A stretch of 64,000 bases of DNA, taken from Tachypleus tridentatus (lineage: Eukaryota > Arthropoda > Merostomata > Xiphosura > Limulidae). The stretch lies in the NCBI RefSeq assembly GCF_004210375.1, contig NC_134834.1, positions 142,447,009-142,511,008 on the forward strand, read 5' to 3'. Position 1 is the first letter of the stretch, and the number at the start of each line of letters is the position of its first letter. The notes below the pieces were generated by a model that did no database searches, was not told where the DNA came from, and worked only from the letters and a program-made list of their open reading frames with translations. The translations under genes were made by a program, and so were the position numbers. Of this stretch, positions 34,835 to 44,822 are shown one piece after another.

Positions 34835-35555
34835 GAAACTCATATTTCAATGTACTGTAAATAAAATCACACATTTAGCAAGGATGCTGAAAGACTTATT
34901 AATAAACCTTCAAACAAACAAATACAATATTCCTGAAAACATCTTACTTTATAAAATACTGACCAACAGACCAGTACAATAATACTTGTAGGATATAATT
35001 TTCTCAGAATTTTATTAATCACATCGAATAAACCACTGTAAATGAAACAAGGGACATTTTCCAAAGTGTTTCAAAATAATATGATCAAAGTTTCATATCT
35101 TATAAATTATACAATACATATCATGCACTTTATATCCATAACTAAACTTACTGTAACCTGTCATGCTGGACTTTTGACCTTTCAACCCTCATATTATCCC
35201 TCCTTTCACCACTGCCTAATATACTATCATCAATATATTTATCATCTACCACACAAACTAAAACATTAAATAACAAAACTTCAGTCTAGAAAAAGATACT
35301 TTGTTTAAGGTCTGTCACATGTGTTTGCTTTTGAAGTTTCTAAGAACAAAATTTACAAAAGTTATTGACAAAATATTTAAATTTTGTTGCTTTTCAGAAT
35401 AAAATACATGATTTATAAGAAAATCATAATTCTTTTACATTTTATAAATACGTGAGTTTAGTGTTCATTATTACAGAATATATTTTACATCCAAAATATG
35501 TTGTATGTCGCTCAACGTAACAGCCAGTAGAAAACCTTACATAACGACACAGAGG
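34835..35555. other. AT-rich DNA, nothing recognised
   Basis: Only short frames without family features. Confidence 0.4.
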
Positions 35556-35559
35556 AACT

Positions 35560-35682
35560 AAATGTATTCACAAGACGGCTGGTAGGGGTATTAAAGTTTT
35601 AATTGAAATAACGTATAGAACAACATTTCGACCTTCTTAGGTCATCTTCAGGTTAACAAAGTGGGTTTTCGTCATCACGAAA
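35560..35682 (-). repeat. Penelope-like terminal fragment (family C repeat)
   Basis: Minus-strand block: CGTGATGACGAAAACCCACT, AACCTGAAGATGACCTAAGA, AGGTCGAAATGTTGTTC, and the end CCCTACCAGCCGTCTTGTGA. It abuts the possible exon at 35696-35914. Confidence 0.75.
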
Positions 35683-35695
35683 GAAGGAAATTTAC

Positions 35696-35914
35696 TTTCG
35701 TGCTATTTTGAAGGTCTGAAGGTTTTTCGGTCTGTAAGTCGTTTATTTGTAGTTTAAAACTACTTTTGTTACACATATCTATCTTATTCATTGTACGACC
35801 TGAAACACTTAAATAAATATCGTTATCGACTTTCTTACAATCTATCTGTGCACTGTCCATCATGTCGAAACTCGATTCTAGCAGTATAAGTCCGCAGACA
35901 AATAACAATACCAT
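35696..35914 (-). CDS. Possible first coding exon of a secreted protein (weak)
   Basis: A 73-codon frame starts at the ATG at 35914 with a signal-peptide-like N-terminus: MVLLFVCGLILLESSF is a hydrophobic core, followed by DMMDSAQIDCKKV. It continues with few Cys (C26, C48) and ends at NSTK exactly before a GTAAAT that could be a phase-0 donor. I recognise no family. Downstream exons would lie at lower coordinates and none was identified. The adjoining Penelope repeat may simply have cut the sequence. Codon usage cannot be judged. It could also be a chance frame. Confidence 0.25.
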
Positions 35915-35924
35915 TGGAGGCAAT

Positions 35925-37065
35925 TAGGTTATGTTCTTTAAAGTTATTCAATGTTGAAATTCTGCTAACAGCTCGATGTTTTTAGATAGTTAGGGCTAAT
36001 ACAAATTGAAATATGTATGAACTATAAACACAGAATTGACAAGATAAAATTAACTTTCGTATAAGTATAATACATTTCAGCTAGTATACAGTTCTTCTAT
36101 ACTTTCTACTCTATTATACTTTCTAACTGATCTTTGTTCATTAGTCATATGACAGTCAATAACCACATCTTAAGAACTGAATTTTGCTACTGACATGCAA
36201 TTTTTGAACATAATGATAACAAAAACTAATATATTTTGTCTGATATCTAACAACACGGAACACTGACTACACTCATAACAATTAGATAATTTTCACAAAG
36301 GTATTGAAGGTATATCATAGAATTTGTTACGTTTATTGATATTACATCACACTCTCTTTGGAACAATAAATTTCAAAGTGGACGTTTTCAATACCGTGAT
36401 ATACACTTACCTTCTGTGATCTCACGACAAAAAAACATAGTGTGCAAGAAAATACAAATCATTCGTTTACATGAAATCTGTTTATAAATTCACATTAAAA
36501 CCATGTAAGACATTTATCAATGTGATTAGATTTATCTTCAGAGACCGGCGTTCAAGTATCATACTTATTATAATTTAGAATTATGCCTATCGTATAACTA
36601 AATAATAGTGTTAGTTTTTACGTCTTAAACGCCAATGCAACTGTTTACAGATTTACGAAAGTGAGTAAAGTTTATTGTAGTAACAGAAACAAACAAAAAA
36701 GACATAGTATCTATCATCCAGCTCTTCCTTAAGCTATAGTTATAAAAGAAACCTATTTTCTTACATTAATTAGCCTAGTAGGGACGAGAGAAGTAATTGT
36801 ATAATCTATGATTAAAAAGTTCTTTTAACGGTAAACAGGGGTATAACACGGAGCGTCTTACTGCTGTATCTGCTTGCGTTGGTGAAAAGAAAAATAACGA
36901 AGGGCCCGTGTTTGATGGTAACCTCGAGGTTTGGTATCAAAACTGTCAGCACATGCGGCCAAGAGTCCGTAAAATGTAGACAAGCACTGCGATAAGTGGA
37001 GTTTCTCTTCCATAGTATAGAGTCACAAGAAACTTATGTTCAATCTACACTATACGTACGACAAC
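35925..37065. other. Intergenic DNA upstream of the SLC52 gene
   Basis: AT-rich, except that about 36830-37000 is richer in G, C and CpG than its surroundings (ACACGGAGCG, TTGCGTTGG, GGGCCCGTG). This could be a promoter or noncoding first exon of the plus-strand transporter gene, but nothing proves it. Confidence 0.3.
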
Positions 37066-37070
37066 TTTCT

Positions 37071-37303
37071 TGAGTTACACGAAGGCTACCTGCTCTAGCC
37101 CTCCATAATGTAAAACTAGAGGAAAGGCAGCTACTCGTCACCACCCACAACTCTTGGGCTACTCTTTTATCAGCGAATAGTGAGATTGACCGCCAAATTA
37201 TAACGCACCCACGGCTGAAAGGGCGAGTATTTTTAGTGCGATGGGGATTCGAACCTGCAACACTCAAATTACGAGTGCCTTAACCACCTGACCATGCCGG
37301 CTC
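37071..37303 (-). mobile_element. SINE family A
   Basis: Reverse orientation: AACTCTTGGGCTACTCTTTT, CACGGCTGAAAGGGCGAGTA, GGGGATTCGAACCTGCAAC and head CACCTGACCATGCCGGCT. Confidence 0.9.
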
Positions 37304-37611
37304 GACGATTAAAAGTACATGCTACACAATAATAAAGAAATGCCCACCCTTCAGTTTATAACATCAGTTCCTACTTTCTCAATTACATCTAAGCATGCCG
37401 GAGGGCCAACAAGAGCTTGAATTGTATATCAGCCAAACACACTGCAGATCTACAAACAACATATAACATCCTGACTGCTCTGTTAACAGCAGGTGATTCT
37501 AAGTATCTCTGGAACATTCCGAGAGAACATTCGCAACCATGACTCGACTTGCTAAAAGCACTGATATGCATATTATGAACTCTATTTTGGGCTTATATGG
37601 AGCTAATATGT

Positions 37612-37785
37612 CAAACAACAATAAAAAAGTTTAATTTGTGATTAATTAAAGATAATAATTGGAACAATATTGTACTCTTGAACATTAATGAAATAGTAAA
37701 AGCATTACAACAAAACTTACTGTCCTGTTTGAAACAAATACAAGATACTAGTGAACTGTACAACTTCTTTATCATCCCCGCTAGT
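37612..37785 (+). repeat. LINE 3'-tail-like repeat, first copy
   Basis: Shares TCAAACAACAATAAAA near its start and, later, ACAAAACTTACTGTCCTGTT, then TGAAACAAATACAAGATACT, with 42176-42315. There it lies directly behind a LINE reverse transcriptase fragment. It is therefore probably the untranslated tail of the same LINE family. Confidence 0.6.
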
Positions 37786-38095
37786 ACAGCGGTATGTCTC
37801 TGTTTTTGGAATTTCGCACAAAGCGACTCGAGGGCTATTGTGCTACAATGCTGTAAATCAGCTAGTCATCACCACCCACCGCCAACTCTTGGTTACCAAC
37901 GAATAGTTTGACTCACATTATACACCCCACGGCTGGGAGGGTGAGCATGTTTTAGCGCGACGCGGCGCGAACCCGCGACCCTCGGATTACGAGCAGCCAC
38001 AGCGGTATATTTACAATGCTAAAATCAGGGGTTAGATTTCCTCGGTGGGCTGAGCAGATAGCCCGATGTGGCTTTGCTATAAGAAAAACACACAC
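37780..38095 (+). mobile_element. SINE family B split by a family A SINE (nested)
   Basis: The family B head GCTAGTACAGCGGTATGTCT is interrupted by a minus-oriented family A SINE at 37796-37998. B resumes as ACAGCGGTATATTTACAATG, then AAATCAGGGGTTAGATTTCC, TCGGTGGGCTGAGCAGATAG and CCCGATGTGGCTTTGCTATA. The insertion duplicated ACAGCGGTAT (37786-37795 and 37999-38008). Confidence 0.85.
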
Positions 38096-38510
38096 ACTTA
38101 TTTTTTTTTTTTGTAAATTCTACAATAAGGTATTTTATAAATAATAAATTGACCATTAAATTGTAGTTTTTCTTTACTTCAGACTGCTATATTTGTGTAT
38201 TACTTGAAATTTTTCGTAATTATTTCATATTTGGGTATTTTTTGTACCTAGAGATTTTCTAAAGTTTTAATGAAGATTTTTTTCAGTTGTATGAGTTTAA
38301 CATGCACATGAATAGAATAATAAATTGTATTTTATTTTCTCTTTGGTATTTACAAGTTTTACCTTCATTAATTTCAGTTGTTATAGTTAAAACAAATTAC
38401 TTGAAATTACGTTAACTAAGTATTTCTCATAAATGTAATTCTATGTTGTGTGTGGTTTTTTTACAGCGTTTGTTTTCAACTGTTACCAGTGAAAAAAAAA
38501 CAAACCTGAA

Positions 38511-38741
38511 ATGGCATTGACGAAATGTTTCTCAACTCGTCGTCTTCTGGTTGACATACTTGTAATTCTTTTTGGAATAAGCTCTTGGATCGAGATTAAC
38601 GGACTTTGGGTGGAACTTCCTTTACTGGTTTCTGAGCTTCCTGAAAAATGGACTCTAGGTTCATATATTGTGGTCATAACACAAGTGGCAAACCTTGGAC
38701 CCATTACGTATAGCTTGCTACGCAAGTTTTTCGTTTTAAAA
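38511..38741 (+). CDS. SLC52A3: Riboflavin transporter SLC52, coding exon 1 (residues 1-77)
   Basis: SLC52/RFVT proteins carry riboflavin (vitamin B2) across the plasma membrane, supplying FMN and FAD synthesis. The start ATG has a purine at -3 and G at +4 (GAAATGG), preceded by a short 5' untranslated stretch behind a clean acceptor. The exon encodes a short basic N-terminus, TM1 (about residues 12-30, with FGISSWIEINGLW), and the family hallmark GLWVELPLLV, followed by TM2 (TLGSYIVVITQVANLGPITY). It ends LRKFFVLK before GTAATT. The N-terminus is around ten residues longer than I remember for vertebrate members. Confidence 0.93.
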
Positions 38742-39841
38742 GTAATTATTTTCTGATCCACTCTATCTTATTTAATTCCAGTTTATTTGTTTTTAAACTT
38801 ATTTCCAATATCATCAAGGCCTAACTAACATCCAGTCACTTTGACGTTTTTATCAAACATCCTTTTTTTTATCTCAAATTCCATTGTCCTTCTTTTTTCA
38901 TTGCACTTCATTTCAGCATACTAGCGTATTCTTGTATTTTATTAATGGTTATTATGAATATCAAAATTCGCACTACTTTAAATCTTTTTTTCCCTTCAGA
39001 TTCGAGGTTTTATTCCCGTTCTGGTGATATTACACTTTTACTTTTTAAAATGTTTTTTAAACTATACATTTAGGCTGGATACGTGTTAACTTATAAAAAA
39101 GTATCCGATATTATAACACCATTTAGATTGTAGTAATTCCATGATGTTTTGTTTACATTGTGTGTTTTTTTTTCAAAACCTCATTTTTATTTATAAAAGA
39201 TCGTGGTATAATATTTTATATTTCAGTCTTTTTAGGGAAAGCTGAAACCAAAATAGATACATTTAATTGTATACAACAAGTCATGAAAACTGGACACAAG
39301 AATAAATCCACATAGTTTCAGTTTTGTACAATTTTAGGAAATATAAGCATTGAAAATCGCCATAGACTGTACGAAGGAAATTGTTTATTTGTTTATTTCT
39401 AACTCTAAAAGTGGTATATGAAAATCTTGAATAAATATATTCCTATTTTTGAACTCACGATAAAAAAAATTACAATTATTTTATCTGTGCGTTTTAGTAA
39501 TGAGGAAGAACAAAATATTCATTTATAACAGACGTTTCATACTTATAAAGGTCCAAATTGTGGAGATAAAATCCCTGGATAGCCAAAAATAGCCACTTGG
39601 TACTTACGATAAAAAAACTTTCCTTTTAAGATATGTTTGTGAGTAAATTGTTTTAATGCGTAAATTTTAATGTGTCGTCGATAACCAGTCACAAACCAGG
39701 TAAATTCAATTGTGCCATCCCGTGTGTGTTCACTGGCTTAGCTGCATGCTTTAAATATTTATCAACCCCCACATATATTTATATGTATTATATGCGTATA
39801 TATATACATTATATATTTTATACACTTTATAACGTTTACAG
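38742..39841 (+). other. Intron 1 of the SLC52 coding region
   Basis: AT-rich, GT(AATT) to (TTTAC)AG. No repeat recognised except a short TATA-rich stretch at 39770-39830. Confidence 0.7.
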
Positions 39842-40321
39842 ACCTTGGAAAAGCCTACAATTCATATTACTCTATCTATTGGGACCATCTCGTGTTTACT
39901 ACTAGCACTGTTCTGGTCCAAAACAACATTGATTGGAGGAGAAGAGCACAGCACGGTCATGCTGAGTCTTGCTTTTTCCTTGGCCTTGGTGGATTGCACG
40001 TCGTCAGTTCTGTATCTACCATTTATGGCTCATCTCCATCAAAAGTACTTAACAACCTATCTTATCGGAGAAGGCATGAGTGGCTTACTTCCGAGTGTGG
40101 TGGCTCTCATCCAAGGAATCGGAGGAAACCCACAGTGTCGTAATAATACTGTTTCTAATTTTATGACTGAACAAAACACAACCATCTATGAAGTCAAACC
40201 GTATTACCCACCACCAAGATTTTCTGTAGAAATATTTTTTATCTTCCTCTGCATCATGATGGTCATGAGCTGGTTTGCCTTCCTCCTTCTCGACAAACTT
40301 CCGTCAGTAAAAGCTGAGCAA
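39842..40321 (+). CDS. SLC52A3: Riboflavin transporter SLC52, coding exon 2 (residues 78-237)
   Basis: A 160-codon exon covering TM3 to TM6. The strongest family block is SLALVDCTSSVLYLPFM, followed by YLTTYLIGEGMSGLLPSVVA (TM5 region). An extracellular loop with potential N-glycosylation sites (NNT, NTT) follows, then TM6 (VEIFFIFLCIMMVMSWFAFL). It begins with TLEKP straight after the acceptor at 39840-39841 and ends VKAEQ before GTAAGT, an ideal donor. Confidence 0.93.
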
Positions 40322-41264
40322 GTAAGTGATAAATACATAAATAAAAATAATCTGAACAGCTTAAGACTTCCAAAGAAAAACTGCCACGTAAATTGTAAAT
40401 ACTAAATTAATACGAGAAATATGTACAAAAACTGCTTATCTTAGTTTTAATAGTTTTAAGTTCAAATTAGGGGTAAAAAATACACAGATTAAAATGCTAC
40501 GCCTGAGAGTACATTATTTAGAGATTAAGGAGTTATACTAGTTAGCAAACATTAACAGACCAAAAGCTGCGTAAGCTGTTCTCTATTGTCTAAAAGCCAA
40601 GACGTTTCGATAAGTATTACACATTACTTAAAAAGTTGAATATAAGCCTCTCTTCTGTTGTCTAAATAAAATTCAGCTCAGTAGATAAACCTCGATCTAA
40701 AGTGTAACATAACCTCCTAGTTCTCTTCAATGCAAAACGTAAGGAAAGATAGTTCTGTGTAATAACATATCACTTGGACAGGCTGAATAATCGACAAAAT
40801 ATGCATATAACCTCATAATTCCACATTGTTTAGTTGTTTAATGTTTGTACATTACTAGTTGGAACAAGCAAATAAATCTCACAGTACCATAAGCAAAAGT
40901 TTAAGTATAAGATAATACAATTTTTTGTAATTCATATGATGTTTTGCAACTATTAGTTATTTGGAAATATGTGTATATATGTTAATGTTGTTCTCGACAT
41001 AACTTACGCTCGCATGACCATAAGCTACATGACCTTCCCAGAACGCGATGAATGCCAACAGATTTTCAACTAAGTTACTGAGTCTGTGGAAAGACGATAT
41101 TTTGACGGGAATTCTTGAGACCTACAAGTCATTATGAAAATAGTAGATAGCTTGATTAAATTTTAAACATTGTTACTTATAAACTCCTCATAGCGGATGT
41201 AGCTGACGTCGTTTACAATTATATAAACCTAATGAGATAAAAGTTGTTTATTTTTACATGCTAG
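40322..41264 (+). other. Intron 2 of the SLC52 coding region
   Basis: GTAAGT...CTAG. AT-rich, with nothing recognised inside. Confidence 0.7.
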
Positions 41265-41555
41265 GTTCCAATACCTGAGGTTCAAAGAAACCCGAGTAAT
41301 GGGAAAGAAAGAGCAAACAGCACGAATTTGATATTAGAACCTGATCACGTTCTTTCTCTTGGTATAAATCCAAAAGATCGCTCGACCATAACTCAGGAGA
41401 ACCAAGAACCAAATGATAACACTGAAACACAAGTTGAAAAGGAAACAAATGAGTATTTATTGAAGAAGAACGATCAAAAATTGGCTTTTGTAGTTTTTCT
41501 CTGGATGCAAGGGTTTATATCTTCTCTCACTAATGGTATTCTACCAGCAGTACAG
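41265..41555 (+). CDS. SLC52A3: Riboflavin transporter SLC52, coding exon 3 (residues 238-334)
   Basis: The first 70 residues are polar and low in hydrophobics (rich in Asn, Glu, Thr, Gln). This is the large cytoplasmic loop that separates the two halves of SLC52 transporters and varies freely between species. TM7 follows: KLAFVVFLWMQGFISSLTNG, with the conserved LTNGILPAVQ at the exon end. Donor GTAAAG. Confidence 0.92.
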
Positions 41556-41779
41556 GTAAAGTTAACAATGAAATTGATTAAGCGACTGAAAACATGGACT
41601 TGTTTGGAAAGAATGTTTTATATATTTATTTTTTAGCTTGTTGTTTTGTACTCTTACACTCTAAAGCTAAGGCAATGTTTAATAACACATGAACTGGATT
41701 TTATACTCAAAAGTTAATGCGATATTTAAAACATGAATGCGATGTATAAAACTACCCAAAGTGGATGTTATATCCTAAC

Positions 41780-42110
41780 ACTATCATTAAAATCTACAAA
41801 TCCCACATTCGCCATCTAATTGAATACGGCGTTCAAACCTCATGCAGCATGCAAAAAAGCATAGCCACATCTCCAACAGAAAAGAGTTCTAGGAATGGCC
41901 CTTAGGCTACCCATATACACTCCAATTAATTACATGAACGAAGTTCGCAACATTCCTCAACTCAAGGATTGCCTTACAACACTAGCTTACTATTATTATG
42001 AGAGACACGCAACTCCTTAACTGTTAAATTACACACCGTGACAATCGCTTCACACAAAACAATATCCCCATACAACACACACATAACCTCCAAGACATAA
42101 TAAATTAACA
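41780..42110 (+). pseudogene. LINE reverse transcriptase C-terminal fragment
   Basis: Readable frame: YKSHIRHLIEYGVQTSC, then after a shift LQQKRVLGMALRLPIYTPIN, YMNEVRNIPQLKDCLTTLAY and YYYERHATP, followed by TAA and a further QSLHTKQYPHTTHT. The pattern I-R-x-x-x-E-Y-G..., L-x-x-x-Q-x-x-x-L-R-x-A-L-G-L-P-x-x-T-P is the end of Jockey/I-group non-LTR reverse transcriptases. Catalytic motifs are missing, and in-frame stops make it dead. Confidence 0.75.
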
Positions 42111-42175
42111 ATGAACACACTGTGTCAATTTACTCATTATTATTGATGTTTTTTACATTTCAACTTTAGCACATG

Positions 42176-42325
42176 TCAAACAACAATAAAAGAGGTTAAT
42201 TAATATAATAATTGCACTTGTCCTGTGAACATGGATTAGTTTACAACAAAACTTACTGTCCTGTTTGAAACAAATACAAGATACTGAGTGCACTGTACAA
42301 CTTTATCATCCCAGCTAGTCTGAGG
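42176..42325 (+). repeat. LINE 3'-tail-like repeat, second copy
   Basis: Matches 37612-37785 over the ACAATAAAA and CTTACTGTCCTGTTTGAAAC blocks. It follows the LINE fragment above. Confidence 0.6.
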
Positions 42326-42369
42326 CCCTGACTACCCGTGGCCCTGACTACGGGACGTTTGAGTAATAA

Positions 42370-44822
42370 CACTATGTAACAAAATTTTTACTTTTTCTTG
42401 TTCTTGGGCAGAAAGTGTTCTTTTCCAATTGCTTATGCTTAAAGTAAATGGAAAAGACCTACTTTTTTCTTCAGACTTTGCTTTTGTGACCTGGGTAATG
42501 AAATTTTCAAATTTACTCATTTTCCAGAACATTCCAGGTAGATTTAGTACTGAGTAACTGATAGAGAATTTTCTCGAACTTACAAGAATTTTCAAGAACT
42601 TTCTAGAATGTTGTAGAACTTAGGATAATTTTCTAGAAATTTCTATAGTGATATATATACAGGGGCTCACCACTCATCACTTCAGTTTAGTTTTAGCTGC
42701 CTAAGTAAACACATAAACCTATCTGATTTTATCAGAGATGGCATCAAGAAGCTGCAAGCATCTCCAGATGCATTCTGCTATGTATGTGGCCAATTTATCA
42801 AAACAAGAACGAAAAAATACTCTGTGAGAGCATCTGCTAAAATGTGTGAAGTCTACAAGGCATACTTTGACATGCCTGTCAGGAATCAAGACAAACCCTG
42901 AGCATCTCATTTTACCTGCGTACACTGCAATAAAACTCTAGAAGGTAAGACGGACAATTTTTGCTTGCTGGAATAGTAAGATTTTATGTTATACAAATTT
43001 TAGACCTTTTAAAATTTAAATATTTTTAATTTATTTTTTTAGTTCCAATAGTATAGAACAAAAATCACATATAAAATATTTTGCATGAACCTCTTACAGA
43101 TTAATTGTGGATGAAGAAAATTTAATCGTTATAAATACAATTTTATTTTACTCTTTTGCAGGATGGCACAGAGAAGAAAAGAGAGCCACAAAGTTCGTTA
43201 TTCCAAAAATTTGGCGTGAACCCATTGACCACTCAAGCAATTGCTACTTCTGCATGGTAAACCATTTTAAACGTCGGGCTGGCAAGAATGCATCTGTTAT
43301 CATGTATCCGAACTTTCATCATTCATCGCCCCAGTGCCACACTGCCCTGAGCTCCCTGTACCCATTCTACCAGAGAGAAAGCAACCATCCTCAGAAGAGA
43401 GCAGCAAATCGGAAGAGGAGGTAGATGTTGAAGATCCAGATTACAATTTTAGAGGTGCAGCTGGTGAGAGAAACCCATACTACCCCAACGAAAGAGATTT
43501 CAATGACTTGATCAGAAATCTTGGTCTAACGAAGTCGAATGCCGAGCTTTTGACATCTGGACTCAAGAACTAAGGTTTGTAGATAAAAGTGTGCAAGTCA
43601 CAAGTCCGAGGAAGCATCACCGACATGTTTCAACCTTCTTCACTCGTCAGATTGGGCTCTGCTTCTGCCACAATGTATCCAGTCTGTGCGAGGCAACTGG
43701 AATTGCCTGTAACCGGAACGACTGGCACCTCTTTATTGATAGTTTATCCAAAAGCCTCAAAGCTGTGCTGCTCCATAACGGCAATAAGTATTTGTCTCTT
43801 CCCCTGGCTCATTCGGTGCACCTCACAGAGGAATACAAAAGCGTCAAAACCTTGCTAGAAGCCTTGAAGTATGGCTGGGAGGTTATTGGAGACTTCAAAA
43901 TGGTGGCATTCCTGATGGATCTCCAAGGAGGCTTTACCAAGTTTCCCTGTTATCTTTGCCTTTGGAATAGGAGGGGAGATATAATGTCAAGTGTGAGCCC
44001 CTGGTGGATCTCCAGAAGGTGTTGTTCCCACCATTTCACATAAAATTGAGTTTTATGAAAGAATTTGTCACAGCTTTTAATAAGGAGTCTGCAGCCTTCA
44101 AGTACCTTCGAGACTTCTTTCTTAAGCTGTATGAGGCAGAGGTCAAAGCTGGTGTCTTCGTTGAACCACAAATAGAGAAGATCCTGGAGTGCAGAGAATT
44201 CCACAAGAAGATCAGTAGGAAGGGAAAAAAGCTTGGGGAAGCTCTGTCACAGTAGTTTGAGGCTTCTTGGGCAATCATAAGGCCGAAAATTATACGGAAC
44301 TGGTTGAGACTCTGGTGAAGAACTACGGCAAAATGTGCTGCAGGATGTCCCTGAAAGTCCATATGCTTGACTCTCATCTTGATAAATTCAAGGAGAACAT
44401 GGGAACATACTCAGAGGAGCAAGGCGAGCGCTTCCATCAAGATATACTAGACTTTGAACGTCACTACCAATGAGCGTATAACGAAAACATGGTGGGAGAC
44501 AATATTTGGATACTGATACGTGGAAGTGATTTACATTACAGTCGCAAGTCTCGAGAAACTACTCACTTCTAAACATTTTTGTTCATTCTTGTGTAGCTTT
44601 AGTATAAATACATGTAAATCTTGATTAATATGTTGTTTTATTCAGATCTTGTGTATAGGAAAATGTGCAAATTTGCCCGTTTTTAGGTTAAGTTCTAAAT
44701 TTCATTATCCGGTCACAAAAGCAAAGTTTGAAGGAAATAATGGTCATTTTCTGTACTTTTACGATATGAGCAATTAAGAAATCACACATAATATCAAGGA
44801 AAAAAATTTGTGTTACATCGTG
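42370..44822 (+). mobile_element. CAC-ended DNA transposon, copy 2 (about 2.45 kb)
   Basis: The left end is CACTATGTAACAAAATTTTT. The right end, reverse complemented, is CACGATGTAACACAAATTTT. A further shared block, CTTTGCTTTTGTGACC and GTAATGAAATTT, lies about 110-150 bases in from each end, so the inverted repeats are long but imperfect. Subterminal short repeats of the type AATTTTC(A/T)AGAAC and TTCTAGAA crowd 42560-42650. Outside flanks are TAA and TAG (copy 1 has TAT and TAT), consistent with a TA-containing 2-3 bp target site. It sits in the 12-kb SLC52 intron in the same orientation as the gene. Confidence 0.85.
42738..44568 (+). pseudogene. Transposon-encoded EEQGERFHQDI-family protein, decayed copy 2
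   Basis: The start is ATG at 42738. Exon 1 runs to 42944, and after a frameshift encodes a Cys-pair N-terminus (DAFCYVCGQFIKTRTKKYSV, QDKP, FTCVHCNKTLEG). The intron is 42945-43161 (GTAAGA...TTTTGCAG). Exon 2 begins GWHREEKRATKFVIPKIWRE and has DHSSNCYFCMVNH (a second Cys pair), PHCPELPVP, NDLIRNLGLTKSNAELL and FFTRQIGLCFCHNVSSL. It continues with WHLFIDSLSKSLKAVLLHNG, DFKMVAFLMDLQGGFTKFPC, YLCLW, FHIKLSFMKEFVTAFNKESA, VFVEPQIEKI, GNHKAENYTEL and SEEQGERFHQDI. It finishes with AYNENMVGDNIWILIRG. At least four frameshifts, a deletion near 43980 and two TGA codons break it. Function unknown; presumably the element's transposase. Confidence 0.8.

Noticed and set aside
38483-38761. Minus-strand 92-codon open frame opposite SLC52 coding exon 1
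   Set aside because: Shadow of the transporter exon, with no family features.
43950-44377. Antisense frames within the CAC-ended transposon, present in both copies
   Set aside because: Conserved only because the sense strand is shared between copies. No independent motif.
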